50,824 nt of DNA from Deinococcus radiotolerans (GTDB lineage: Bacteria > Deinococcota > Deinococci > Deinococcales > Deinococcaceae). Below are positions 1 through 7,998 of this stretch, in pieces; position 1 is the stretch's first letter, and every line of letters begins with the position of its first letter. Location: the NCBI RefSeq assembly GCF_014647435.1, contig NZ_BMPE01000023.1:1-50824 (forward strand), given 5' to 3'. The notes beneath the pieces are model-generated. The model had not been told where the DNA came from, did not search any database, and worked only from the letters and a program-made list of their open reading frames with translations. A program made the position numbers and the translations under genes.

Positions 1-317
1 TGCTGTCCAAGTTTCCAGTTGGTGCGGTCGAGAATGAGGTCGACTGGGCCGGGCGGGAGAAAGGACATGGCGAATCGGGGGAACAGTGCCTCAGGAAACG
101 GGAACTGGACGAACCGGCAGAGCCGCTGATATCGAGTCGTCAACGACCCTGGGAGAGCGACGTGCGTCTTCAAGCTGTACAGGACGACGGTCCGCGCCTG
201 AATGACCGCCAGGATCAGTGCCGTGAAGACGACGAGGCGGCGAGCGTCCACAGGGAAAGCAGACCGCAAGGCGGTCTGCAAGGTATCGTGAGGTGGTCGG
301 CTCCTAAGGGTTTTCAT
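1..317 (-). CDS. IS4-family transposase, N-terminal part (cut by window edge)
   Basis: The leftward frame from ATG at 317 is open to the window edge (105 codons). It has features of IS4-type transposase N-termini: a helical start with LQTALRSAFPVDARR, then LAVIQARTVVLYSLK, a YQRLCRFVQF segment and the motif LILDRTNW. That motif carries the first catalytic aspartate of the DDE set (LDRTNW is typical of this family). The remaining catalytic residues would lie outside the window. The start is 63 bp inside the terminal repeat, which is normal. A shorter relative starts in the same way at 28762. Confidence 0.8.
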   Translation of the reverse strand, partial: MKTLRSRPPHDTLQTALRSAFPVDARRLVVFTALILAVIQARTVVLYSLKTHVALPGSLTTRYQRLCRFVQFPFPEALFPRFAMSFLPPGPVDLILDRTNWKLGQ

Positions 318-380
318 CGCAGAAATACCGTACAGGAGCCGACTTTCTGCTGCCTACTGCGCGTTTTGATGGGTAGTCAG
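1..380 (-). mobile_element. IS4-type insertion sequence, end with inverted repeat
   Basis: The outer end is the terminal repeat at 361-380, which read leftward begins CTGACTACCC. The same decamer marks the end of an IS remnant at 28825 and the start of an element at 50761. The element runs off the left edge of the window, and its transposase reads leftward from 317. It abuts an IS66 fragment on its right, so it probably inserted into that element. Confidence 0.8.
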
Positions 381-382
381 GC

Positions 383-535
383 GTGAAACACAAGGTATAT
401 GGCGGTTTCCGCTCGGCGGCAGGCAGACAGAACTTTGCGCGCATCAGGAGCTATATCTCGACGCTGGGCAAGAAGGGCCTGCAAGCAGATCAAGTGGCAC
501 AAAAGCCCAAACCATCCTTGACCAACACGCCATAG
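383..535 (+). pseudogene. IS66-family transposase, C-terminal fragment
   Basis: An open frame of about 50 codons ends at TAG 533-535. It reads [20 protein letters not shown] followed by ISTLGKKG, the characteristic C-terminal tail of IS66-type transposases ([14 protein letters not shown]). Everything upstream is gone, replaced at 380 by the IS4-type end. No function is expected. The next 110 bp, up to 649, show nothing recognisable. Confidence 0.75.
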
Positions 536-649
536 TCAGCGTGTTCACGGGGGGATACCCTCAATTCCAATTTCTTTATCTGATCGTCCTCTACTGAGCA
601 GTTGCAGCAGATCTTTCAGTTGAGCCCAAACGCGGTTAAGGACGCTGCG

Positions 650-1783
650 TCAGGGTGTGCGGCGGACTCGTTGCTCTGCGTTTGCCGACTGAATGGTCGC
701 GTGCATGACCTTCACCAGCTGGCGACCCTGGTTGGTCAAGTCTGGGTCGTCAATGGACGTGTCTGGCGTGATGTCGGACTTCGCCGCGTTCGCCAGCAAC
801 CCTGCGAGCTGCACATGACGAATGGCGTCATGAGCTGGATCCCCGGTGATCCGCAAGACATCCAGAACGTACGCCGCCAGCCCAGGCGTGTACGGCTCCT
901 CGTACCGCTCGATTTCCAACCAAGGATAGTCGTCTACGAAGACAAGTTTGAGTCGGCGGCCCAGGACGTAATCGAAGTAGATGTGGCTCTTTTGCTCACG
1001 CCTGTGCCGCTGAAGTGCCTCCTGACCTTGAGCTGCGGTCATGGGCGCCGTTTCATAGGCGAAGACGCCTGCGTTAATGGGATACGCCGCGTTATAGAGC
1101 GCTGCCAGCACCGCACCCTGGTCAAGATCGCCAATAGGAACAAACCCGGCATGCGCTTTGGCCAGATGCGTAGCCACCCGCTCTGGCGTCCCGAACATAT
1201 GTTTGTAGCCGTAATACTCCACAGTGCCACGAACCTCGCGCAGGTGCCGTGCCTGGACACCGGCCAAGTGTGTGGCCGTCACGTCATCGCCCTCCAAGAA
1301 GGCTCTGGCCCAGCCATGGGGCGGCTGCAACTCATTAAAAAATGAAGTCAGTTCTTCGAGCATCGCTACCACTTCAGGGTGCAGGCCTTCTGGGTGCGCC
1401 GTGTCCCGGAGCCACCAGGGAATGATGAGCGCGTCCCGATGCCGAAATGGCGGGTGGCCAGTCGGAAGGCGCGTCACGTAAGCAGCGGTAAACTCGGGCA
1501 GGGCAGGGGACGCCTTTGTGGTGGCCTCGCGGGCGAAGTACCAGTTCCGGTATCCGTGCAATGTGGCGACGGCCTCTAACGCCTTGGTGTGTTTGAGGGG
1601 CATCCCCAACATGGACAGGAACGTTTGCAACTGCCGGGCCTGCCGCTTGAGTTCGGCGGCATTCAGCGGTTCCGAAGCGCCTTGCATGGTGGCTGAGGCG
1701 GCCTGTTTGGCCTGGGCATCAGTCAGAAGGAGATCCGCGCGGCGCAGGCGAGCAATAAAGGGCGCGAGAGAAAGGTCGGACAT
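650..1783 (-). CDS. Hypothetical protein with glyoxalase_7-like N-terminal segment
   Basis: This is a 377-aa leftward protein. The start at 1783 is chosen because AAGGAG lies 6 nt upstream; the frame extends further but would overlap unrelated sequence. Residues 44-85 (ELKRQARQLQTFLSMLG, then HTKALEAVATLHGYRNWY) resemble the short helical motif in proteins annotated as glyoxalase superfamily, where a 'sh.qaLE.vA...Gy.dW' pattern is conserved. The rest has no family I recognise. No signal peptide or membrane segment is visible. The 3' end lies next to IS debris. Function is unknown; the domain resemblance is modest. Confidence 0.75.
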   Translation of the reverse strand: MSDLSLAPFIARLRRADLLLTDAQAKQAASATMQGASEPLNAAELKRQARQLQTFLSMLGMPLKHTKALEAVATLHGYRNWYFAREATTKASPALPEFTAAYVTRLPTGHPPFRHRDALIIPWWLRDTAHPEGLHPEVVAMLEELTSFFNELQPPHGWARAFLEGDDVTATHLAGVQARHLREVRGTVEYYGYKHMFGTPERVATHLAKAHAGFVPIGDLDQGAVLAALYNAAYPINAGVFAYETAPMTAAQGQEALQRHRREQKSHIYFDYVLGRRLKLVFVDDYPWLEIERYEEPYTPGLAAYVLDVLRITGDPAHDAIRHVQLAGLLANAAKSDITPDTSIDDPDLTNQGRQLVKVMHATIQSANAEQRVRRTP

Positions 1784-2034
1784 GAAAACTCCTTGTGTCC
1801 GGAGAGTGTTCGAGGCCCCGCGATGTCGAACGTCCAGACGCAAGGAGCGGGTCTGAGGAGTTCAGAAGTAGGCTGCGGTTTGCCAGGCCAAAATGGCGCG
1901 GGGAGCTCGGGCTGCAGCGGCCCTTTGATCTCCACGATACACCATCGCCCCGGCTTTGAGAACCGCTCCCCGGATACGCTCGGCGCGTCTGTCGTGAAGT
2001 CCCAGGCCACCGAGGCTGACGTTCGGTATTCCAT
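1723..2034 (-). CDS. Possible small ORF upstream of the 650-1783 gene
   Basis: A 103-codon frame with a good GGGAGG ribosome site 7 nt before ATG 2034. It would overlap the first 61 bp of the next leftward gene in another frame. The N-terminus (MEYRTSASVAWDF) looks protein-like, but the C-terminal third copies the start of the neighbouring gene in the wrong frame. It could be a short real gene with a read-through end, a decayed gene or chance. Confidence 0.3.
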   Translation of the reverse strand: MEYRTSASVAWDFTTDAPSVSGERFSKPGRWCIVEIKGPLQPELPAPFWPGKPQPTSELLRPAPCVWTFDIAGPRTLSGHKEFSCPTFLSRPLLLACAARISF

Positions 2035-2051
2035 GCCGTAGCCTCCCTGGT

Positions 2052-3572
2052 ATGGCGTTTGATCCCACAGACCCCGCCAGCTTAGAGGCCTTCCTCCGGG
2101 AGCAGATCAAGCGCGGTCGGGAACGCGACAAGCTGGACTTTAAGCAAGCCTGGCTCAGCGGGGCCGAGCAGCCGAAGAAAGGCGTGAACCAGCAGGCGAA
2201 ACTGGAGCTCATCAAGGACATCAATGCGATGGCCAACACCTACAGCCTGGATTTCGAGGACTACGGCTTTTTGATTCTTGGCGTGACCCGGGCCGATAAA
2301 CGCATCACGACCGACGTGCCCAACCTGCGCGACCCTGGCGTGGACAATCTGGAAGCGAGCATCGCGCAGTGGTTAGCGGAACATATGGAGCCGCAGCCCG
2401 ATTTTTCCTTACACGCCTTTGAGGAACCGGGCGTGGGGACCTGGGGCGCGCTGATCATTGAACCCAATCAATCACCGCCGTTCGTATTCAAAAAGGACGG
2501 GACGTATCAACTGCCCTCTGGCAAGACGGACAAGATGTGGCATGAAGGGGAGTGGCGGCTGCGGCGCAATGCGGTAACCATCCGCCCGCAGCCCCGGGAT
2601 TACACCGAAGTGCTGCGCATTCGGATTCAGAGCGCTATGGAACCCTTGCATCGGGAAGTCGCTGCCCTACGCCAACAGGTATACCAGCTTGAAGGACGCA
2701 TACAGGGCCTGCAACAAGCTAATCAGGCGGAGATCGAAGTGGCATTGGAAACGTCTGGGCAGCCTGTGGATGCAGTGACCTTTACGACGGCGCGGCAAGC
2801 GGGCGAGGGTGTTCTGGCGGAATACCAGCCCAAAATCAAGGCACTGCACGAGAAGGTCGCTTCACGACCGCCTGAGCGGGCTGAACGTCTAGAAAGGCAG
2901 ATGCGTACCCAGTATGGGTGGTACGACCTTGTGACGTTATTTGACGCTTTCTTGAAAGATCCCACTTCAGTCCACAGAGGTTCGTGGAATATGAGTGAAC
3001 TGCTCCCATTCATGCACACTTGGAACTTGGACGTTCAAGAAAGTGACCGTTTATTTCCTCAGGCTGGGTATTACCGGCCTAATAACCGCGACTCGAGTCG
3101 CCCAATGGCGCTCCTGGGTCCAGACACGGCACGTGCAGAGGCCTATCTGGAACTTTTGACACTCAGCCGGGACTTGAAGCCGCAGGTCGAAAAGGCTGCA
3201 AACAGGGCACCGTACCGGGAATTTCAACTGCGATTTGCCAATATCAGTGCCGTTTCTGCGGGGGCACTGCGCTTCGAACTACGCTGTATCAGTGGCGCTT
3301 CGATCTACCAGTTCGCTCCTGGACCGAAGGGGAGTGGATCGGTCTTCGGTGCAACACTTACGAAGGACGCCCCAATGCGTCTTCCCGTCTTTGAAGGCGC
3401 CAGACCGGAACTGTTCCCCGGAGACGTGTGGATTCCACCAGTCTTTGCATTGAAGTTTGGCGAAGCAGCCAGCACCGTTCTTCTTGAAGGCACACTCTGG
3501 GCCGCTAATCTCCCGACGCCTAAAACCTTCCGACTTGACTTTCAGGCCACACCTACTGCCCAGACCGACTGA
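2052..3572 (+). CDS. AlbA_2 (Schlafen-type) domain protein
   Basis: 506 aa. Residues 15-80 carry the AlbA_2 pattern: REQIKRGRERDKLDFKQAW, then KLELIKDINAMANT and YGFLILGV. AlbA_2 domains occur in nucleic-acid-binding regulators and in several defence proteins; the exact role here is unknown. A coiled-coil-like stretch follows (about residues 190-235, EPLHREVAALRQQVYQLEG), then a C-terminal domain I cannot name. No ribosome site is seen before ATG 2052, so the start could lie a little downstream. The next gene, a PIN-domain protein, starts 68 bp after the stop on the same strand, so the two may form a unit. Confidence 0.8.
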   Translation: MAFDPTDPASLEAFLREQIKRGRERDKLDFKQAWLSGAEQPKKGVNQQAKLELIKDINAMANTYSLDFEDYGFLILGVTRADKRITTDVPNLRDPGVDNLEASIAQWLAEHMEPQPDFSLHAFEEPGVGTWGALIIEPNQSPPFVFKKDGTYQLPSGKTDKMWHEGEWRLRRNAVTIRPQPRDYTEVLRIRIQSAMEPLHREVAALRQQVYQLEGRIQGLQQANQAEIEVALETSGQPVDAVTFTTARQAGEGVLAEYQPKIKALHEKVASRPPERAERLERQMRTQYGWYDLVTLFDAFLKDPTSVHRGSWNMSELLPFMHTWNLDVQESDRLFPQAGYYRPNNRDSSRPMALLGPDTARAEAYLELLTLSRDLKPQVEKAANRAPYREFQLRFANISAVSAGALRFELRCISGASIYQFAPGPKGSGSVFGATLTKDAPMRLPVFEGARPELFPGDVWIPPVFALKFGEAASTVLLEGTLWAANLPTPKTFRLDFQATPTAQTD

Positions 3573-3640
3573 TGCTGGCCTGCAGGGGCTTTGCTTGTCC
3601 GCCGCCATGTCATTTCTGTCCAGCCGCTAAGGTGAGTGGC

Positions 3641-4675
3641 ATGCTTGAGCCGCGCCATCCCCGCACCCTACCCCGCCTCACGGTGAACCTTTCGGGCCGG
3701 ACGGTTGTGCTGCTCATTGATGCCAACGTCATCATCAAGGACCTGCGAGCCGTGGTGAAGCAGCCTGGCGCGTCCCCCGCCCTCTTTGAGTTGCTTGACG
3801 CGCCGCACGGCCGCCTGGTCATGTCGGCCGGGGACGTGGCGGAAGTGGCCCCAGGCCTCACACGCCTGGAGCGCACCATCCGCCTGAAATTCCCTCAGGA
3901 GGCCGACGCCATGTGGCACCTGTGGATGACCCGAGTACAGGATCGGATGTTGTTTCTGGATCCGGCCGGGGTACCAGATACGACCCTCAGCGCGGCCGTG
4001 CGCGCGCCGAATCGAGACCCAGACGATGCGGACCTTGCCCTGCTGGGCTGGGTGCTTGATGCGGACGGCCTCCTGACCTATGACGGACAAGCGTTCGGTG
4101 GGCTGGTGACGACGATGGGTACCCCAGGCGTTGGGGGGCATGGCACGTATCTGTGCGCGTTCCGGGATGACCTGCGGGTGGATGAAATCGTGGCCATGAT
4201 GGTGGGTGTTCCGCTGCAGGTCCTGGCCGTCGGGACCGTAGGGATTCACGAGGCCCTGAAAAAGCGGGGGGTCAGCCCCGCCCTGCAGGCGGTTGGGGCG
4301 CTGGGCCTGGGCGCCATGCTGGCCCTGTGGCCCGCGAGCCGGGCGGTGATTGGGCGGGCAGTGATGCAATATGGCGAACTGACCATGAGCATGACGCCCA
4401 CCATGGAAGTCAGGAATCAGCTGCAAGAGGTACGGGCGCGGGTGAAGCCAGCGTGGCCCGCCACCGATGATCCGGTGATCCGCTGTGCCCGTTACCTTGT
4501 GCGCGTGCGGGGCACGCAGACCTGCACGGAACTGGTGACGCATCTCAAATTGCCGCTCACAGCGGGCGAGTTGTACGGCCGTCTGCAGGCTTACCCGGGG
4601 CTGTTCCAGGAGCAGGAGCGTCGGCGCTGGATTATCCGGAGGACTCCGATGACGTCGCCGTCCGCCCTAACTTGA
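3641..4675 (+). CDS. PIN-domain ribonuclease-like protein with membrane segment
   Basis: 344 aa. The start at 3641 follows AAGGTGAG with 5 nt spacing; an ATG at 3572 lacks such a site. An N-terminal PIN fold is supported by acidic residues in the expected order: LLIDANVII (Asp27), NRDPDDADLALLGW (Asp128/129/131) and LLTYDGQAF (Asp148). PIN domains cleave single-stranded RNA with metal ions. Residues ~215-245 (hydrophobic, LGLGAMLALWPASRAVIG) could cross the membrane. The C-terminal 70 residues look like a winged helix (TCTELVTHLKLPLTAGELYG). Most PIN toxins are about 130 aa, so this is a large multidomain variant. No antitoxin is obvious unless the AlbA_2 neighbour serves. Confidence 0.75.
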   Translation: MLEPRHPRTLPRLTVNLSGRTVVLLIDANVIIKDLRAVVKQPGASPALFELLDAPHGRLVMSAGDVAEVAPGLTRLERTIRLKFPQEADAMWHLWMTRVQDRMLFLDPAGVPDTTLSAAVRAPNRDPDDADLALLGWVLDADGLLTYDGQAFGGLVTTMGTPGVGGHGTYLCAFRDDLRVDEIVAMMVGVPLQVLAVGTVGIHEALKKRGVSPALQAVGALGLGAMLALWPASRAVIGRAVMQYGELTMSMTPTMEVRNQLQEVRARVKPAWPATDDPVIRCARYLVRVRGTQTCTELVTHLKLPLTAGELYGRLQAYPGLFQEQERRRWIIRRTPMTSPSALT

Positions 4676-4726
4676 GGCAGTAACTCGCGACGGTGGGTAC
4701 CAGGCTGACCCAATGTCCCCCCACGC

Positions 4727-4983
4727 TCAGGCGAACGTCGCGCAGCTCGCGCTGCTGAGCACCCCGCTCACCGACGCCGCTGAGGCTCCTAAAACTGACA
4801 TGCACAACCCCTGGATGAGTTTGAGAACGAAATCCTCGACATCTTGATCGTGGGTCGGAGGGGGTCGCAGCGCGCCGTGCCGCCCATGCGCTGGCGGCGC
4901 TGAGCGTGGTAGTCCCCGAGCATCGCCTCGCTGTACGGGATGAGCCGCACCCGCACGGCGTCGTTCAGGTGCACGCCGGTCAC
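4727..4983 (-). pseudogene. Small plasmid-operon gene, frameshifted near its 3' end
   Basis: This is the last member of the leftward operon, starting at GTG 4983 inside a GTGA overlap with the upstream stop. It reads well from TGVHLNDAVRVRLIPYSEAM to about 4865. A run of five G (4859-4863, + strand) then shifts the frame. The other frame continues convincingly (DQDVEDFVLKLIQGLCMSVL) to TGA at 4727-4729. Read without correction, the product is 64 aa with a stop at 4789. It is either a sequencing error in the homopolymer or real decay. No function recognised. Confidence 0.55.
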
Positions 4984-5264
4984 CAGTGAACCCTCACTGT
5001 GGCGAGGCATCCGGGCTGGTGGGTGGGCGCGTCGAGTTCGAACCCCCTGGTGCGCAGGGCGCTGGCGAGGTCCTCGGGCACGGGGTAGGGGAGATCCACG
5101 TTCCGCTCGTCGTCCTGCTCGAACGCGTTCATCAGCAGTTCCAGGCACGCCTGGAGGTGGTTGCGGCCCAGTTGCGCCCGGCGGAGCTCTGCGGCGCGGC
5201 GCACCTCCAGCGCGGTCGGGAGGCTGCTGATTGTGATCAGCGGGGTATTGGTGTCGCCGGTCAT
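4980..5264 (-). CDS. Hypothetical protein, 94 aa
   Basis: Leftward operon member. It starts at ATG 5264, in an ATGA overlap with the upstream gene, and ends in a GTGA overlap with the next. The product is soluble-looking, with a helical middle (ALEVRRAAELRRAQLGRNHL) and an acidic patch (AFEQDDERNVDLP). No family is recognised. The overlaps at both ends suggest translational coupling. Confidence 0.7.
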   Translation of the reverse strand: MTGDTNTPLITISSLPTALEVRRAAELRRAQLGRNHLQACLELLMNAFEQDDERNVDLPYPVPEDLASALRTRGFELDAPTHQPGCLATVRVHW

Positions 5265-5605
5265 GCTTGCTCCGGGTCCAGGGCGAGGTGGGCGGCTTTC
5301 AGCTGCTCGCCTGACACCACCGCGCTATGCTCACACGACACCACGGTGTCAGTCAGGCTGGGGCGCCACTTGTGCTGGGGGCAGGCGGACAGCGGCTGAT
5401 TGGGGTTGATCTCCCCCAGCACCACGCGGCCCACGCGCAGGTCCAGGCTCACGCGCTCGGCGTGCAGGCCGGGCAGGAGACGCAGCCGGGCGGGCTCGCT
5501 GAAGCTCGGGTCGTGGGCGGCGCCGCGCTGGTGCTGGGCCAGGACGCGGATGCCGGACGGGGCGAGGAAGGCAGCGACGAGCAGGGAGAGCAGGAACAGG
5601 GTCAT
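5261..5605 (-). CDS. Hypothetical membrane-anchored or exported protein, 114 aa
   Basis: The N-terminus MTLFLLSLLVAAFLAPSG is a signal peptide or single membrane anchor. The rest is hydrophilic, with one cysteine pair (SACPQHK and VVSCEHS) that could be a disulfide outside the cytoplasm. It sits directly downstream of the VRR-NUC gene, with 7 bp between them, and overlaps the next gene by ATGA. No family recognised. Confidence 0.7.
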   Translation of the reverse strand: MTLFLLSLLVAAFLAPSGIRVLAQHQRGAAHDPSFSEPARLRLLPGLHAERVSLDLRVGRVVLGEINPNQPLSACPQHKWRPSLTDTVVSCEHSAVVSGEQLKAAHLALDPEQA

Positions 5606-5612
5606 GTGAGCC

Positions 5613-6167
5613 TCACTTGTGTCCGAGCGGGGGGAGGGGATGGTCGTCGAGGGGGGTCTTGCTGCGCGGCGTCCACCGGGTGGCAGGCGGGGCGGGCAGG
5701 AAGTACTCGAGGAGCACGCGCCGCGCGTCGCGCCAGCCCCAGGCGGCGTCGGCGTGGTACCCGGCGTGGCGCAGGTGCACGATCCAGGCGCGCTGGTCGG
5801 GGCGGAGGGTGCCGGTCAGGCTTTTGAGTTCCAGGCGCAGCCCGGCGCGGCCGTGGATGGGGTGGTCGAGGGCCAGGTCCGGGTACCCGGTGCGGGTGCC
5901 CATGCGCAGCAGCCGGGCGGCCTCGGGGCTGTAGCGCTGGCCGCTACGACTGACGCGCTGCTCGCGTTTGCCGCCGTTCGGCACGTGGAACAGGAGGGCC
6001 AGGGGCGGCAGGTCCGGGATGTGCGCGGCCGCCCAGACGATCAGGTTGACGTGGTGCCGTTCCTCGTCCCACGCCTGCTCGGGCACGTCAGTGCGCAGCC
6101 GCTGGGCGCGGTTGTCCTCACTCCGGGCCTCCTGCAGGAGGCGCTGCGCGGCGGCCGTGACGCTCAC
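5613..6167 (-). CDS. VRR-NUC domain nuclease
   Basis: 184 aa. The start is GTG 6167, inside a GTGA overlap with the previous stop; the longer frame is a shadow. The VRR-NUC signature is complete: FHVPNGGKR (Asn64-Gly66), then TGYPDLALD (Pro96-Asp97), LRLELKSLTG (Glu113, Lys115) and Gln125 in LRPDQRAWI. These are the PD-(D/E)XK active-site residues. Small stand-alone VRR-NUC proteins are common in phages and plasmids and are thought to act on branched or flapped DNA. Its place in an operon with the replication initiator suggests a role in processing replication intermediates. Confidence 0.88.
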   Translation of the reverse strand: MSVTAAAQRLLQEARSEDNRAQRLRTDVPEQAWDEERHHVNLIVWAAAHIPDLPPLALLFHVPNGGKREQRVSRSGQRYSPEAARLLRMGTRTGYPDLALDHPIHGRAGLRLELKSLTGTLRPDQRAWIVHLRHAGYHADAAWGWRDARRVLLEYFLPAPPATRWTPRSKTPLDDHPLPPLGHK

Positions 6168-6574
6168 GACTGGCCCTCGAGGTGCGCGGCGACCCGCTGG
6201 GCGACCTCGTCGCCGTGCTCGGCGCGCACCGCGCGCAGGTGCGGGGCGATCACCTGCAGGTCCCACAGGGTGCTCAGGCGGATCTCGCCCGTGCCGGTCA
6301 GGACGTACCCGTGCCGGGCGCCGCGGCGGACGCTGCGGGTCCAGCTCTCCTGGCCGAGGTTTTCCCAGGTGCGGTACGCGAGGCTGGTGGGCCGCGCCGG
6401 GTCCTGCCCGAAGCGCAGGTAAGGCGTGCCGGCCCGCGCGCTGCGCTTCAGGACGCGGGTGATGGCCGTTTCGAGGTCGGTGGGTTCCTCATCGACCAGG
6501 ACGCGCAGGAGGTGATGTTCGGGGCTCAGGGCCGCGTAGTTGAGGGGCGGGAGTGTGAACGGGTCGGTGGTCAA
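6164..6574 (-). CDS. Hypothetical protein, 136 aa
   Basis: Leftward operon member ending in a GTGA overlap with the VRR-NUC gene, starting at ATG 6574, just after the 6578-6835 gene. The sequence is well-formed, with a helical C-terminus (LWDLQVIAPHLRAVRAEHG). No motif, signal peptide or membrane segment recognised. Confidence 0.7.
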   Translation of the reverse strand: MTTDPFTLPPLNYAALSPEHHLLRVLVDEEPTDLETAITRVLKRSARAGTPYLRFGQDPARPTSLAYRTWENLGQESWTRSVRRGARHGYVLTGTGEIRLSTLWDLQVIAPHLRAVRAEHGDEVAQRVAAHLEGQS

Positions 6575-6577
6575 GGG

Positions 6578-6835
6578 TCAGTCTCGCTTGTGGGGGCTGG
6601 GGCTGGCCTCGCCGGAGCGGGGCGGACGCGGGGTGCGGGTGCGCTGCACGAAGTCCTGGCAGCCCGCGTCGGGGTGGGTGTAGAGGGTGGAGCCGTGTGA
6701 GGTGGCTAGGCCGCTGAAGTTGCGATGCGCCCAGTGCTTGCAGGCGCGGTACCCGTCGTATTCAGCACCGATGTTTTTCGGGGCGGCCTGGCCGTGCTGG
6801 GTGCAGTCGTGGCAGCAGCCGGGGCGTGGGATCAC
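6578..6835 (-). CDS. Hypothetical Cys/His-rich protein, 85 aa
   Basis: It starts at GTG 6835 in a GTGA overlap with the upstream gene. The first half has CCHDCTQHG and YRACKHWAHRN, with another Cys in DAGCQDF. This cluster of Cys and His could bind zinc, although spacing does not match a named zinc finger. The C-terminus is basic. Only 3 bp separate it from the next gene. Confidence 0.65.
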   Translation of the reverse strand: MIPRPGCCHDCTQHGQAAPKNIGAEYDGYRACKHWAHRNFSGLATSHGSTLYTHPDAGCQDFVQRTRTPRPPRSGEASPSPHKRD

Positions 6836-7089
6836 GTCTGCTCCGGGGTGAACGGGATGAGCAGGAACTGTCCGCCGGCGTTCGCCTGCCGGCGCTTCAG
6901 CGCGGCCTTTGCGTCCTTCTCGCTCCGGGTATCCGTGCGGCTGAACAGCGGGCAGGTCCGGTACCCGTTCGGCGTCCGGTACCGGAGGGAGGCGACCGGG
7001 TCACCGGTGGGCACCAGCCCGGCTTTCTTCAGGCCGGTGCGGCTGGCGAGGCTGGGCGGGCAGGTCTCGTACTCGGGCAGGTCGGACAT
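6832..7089 (-). CDS. Hypothetical protein, 85 aa
   Basis: The start at ATG 7089 follows GGAGGT with 7 nt spacing; longer frames lack a site. The basic C-terminal half (SRTDTRSEKDAKAALKRRQA) suggests nucleic acid contact, but no domain is recognised. It overlaps the next gene by GTGA. Confidence 0.65.
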   Translation of the reverse strand: MSDLPEYETCPPSLASRTGLKKAGLVPTGDPVASLRYRTPNGYRTCPLFSRTDTRSEKDAKAALKRRQANAGGQFLLIPFTPEQT

Positions 7090-7102
7090 GGGCAAACCTC
7101 CG

Positions 7103-7507
7103 TCAGGGGAAAGGGGGCCAGATCTGGGTCCAGTCGCCGTCCACGCCGAGGCGGACGATGACGCCGGTGGGGCGGGCGACCGCCTGGCTCTGCACGGGGA
7201 GGCTGGCGTTGCCGAGCGTGATGCCCGCGAGTTCAGCGGCGCCGCGGAGCAGGCCGATCGGGGCGAGATCCGTCCACGTGTCGGCCACGCCGCGCTCATC
7301 CAGGGCGAGCTGCGCGAGGGTGGTGAGGGCGGCCTCGAAGCGCTGCGCGTCCCACACGGTGTGGATCTGCCGCGCGGCGAGCAGGTTCAGCAGGGCGGCG
7401 GTGGCGGCCGCGCCGGACGTGTCCCCGGCGATGACCTGCGGGGCGACGTCCGGCAGGAACGACGCCCACCAGTGCGCCAGGGCGGCGGCGGGTGAGTCTG
7501 GGGTCAC
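7103..7507 (-). CDS. Hypothetical protein, 134 aa
   Basis: The GTG start at 7507 follows GGAG 8-9 nt upstream. The product is alanine- and leucine-rich and probably helical in its first 90 residues (AAATAALLNLLAARQIH). No signal peptide or recognised domain. It lies 13 bp upstream of the next operon gene and 56 bp downstream of the HTH gene. Confidence 0.65.
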   Translation of the reverse strand: MTPDSPAAALAHWWASFLPDVAPQVIAGDTSGAAATAALLNLLAARQIHTVWDAQRFEAALTTLAQLALDERGVADTWTDLAPIGLLRGAAELAGITLGNASLPVQSQAVARPTGVIVRLGVDGDWTQIWPPFP

Positions 7508-7563
7508 GGGTTGTCTCCAGGCGTGCGGTCACCCGGCCGGGGCGGGGCGGGTGGGGGAGAGGG

Positions 7564-7989
7564 TCAGTGGACGGTGGGCGCCCCAAGGAGGTGCCGGACC
7601 TGATCCAGGGTGCTGCGGCTCATGCCGAGGGCCGCGGCGATCGTCTGCCGGTTGTCCGCGGTGAGGGGCGCGACGTGCTGGAGCAGACCGAGGCGGTCAG
7701 GGACGCCCTGCCGGTCGCTGCGCATCAGTTGCACCTGCAGCAGCACCGCCGCGAACTCCGCCTCGCGGGGGCTGGCGGTCCAGGGCACCACGCGCGTCCC
7801 GGCGAGGCGCTCCGTGTCGTGCGGGGCGAGTTGGTCGGTCAGCGCGCGCGGCAGGGCGCTGATGCCCGGCCAGGTGCTGCCGGCCGTGAAGGTGACGGTG
7901 TCGTCCGCGCCGATGATGACGACGGCGCCCTCCAGCACGGTCCACGCGTGGGCCAGATCCGGCCCGCGGCGCTTTGGGTTGTAGGTCAT
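7564..7989 (-). CDS. HTH protein, possible ParB/KorB-like or replication accessory factor
   Basis: 141 aa. The C-terminus carries a helix-turn-helix (TADNRQTIAAALGMSRSTLDQ) of the type seen in ParB/RepB-like and Fis-like proteins. The N-terminal ~100 residues are unassigned, with a LAPHDTERLAGTRVVPWTAS stretch that loosely recalls the dispensable N-half of small ParB relatives. GAGG precedes ATG 7989 by 7 nt. It directly follows the replication initiator (9 bp gap), so it may assist or regulate replication. The family call is tentative. Confidence 0.7.
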   Translation of the reverse strand: MTYNPKRRGPDLAHAWTVLEGAVVIIGADDTVTFTAGSTWPGISALPRALTDQLAPHDTERLAGTRVVPWTASPREAEFAAVLLQVQLMRSDRQGVPDRLGLLQHVAPLTADNRQTIAAALGMSRSTLDQVRHLLGAPTVH

Positions 7990-7998
7990 GGGTGGGCC

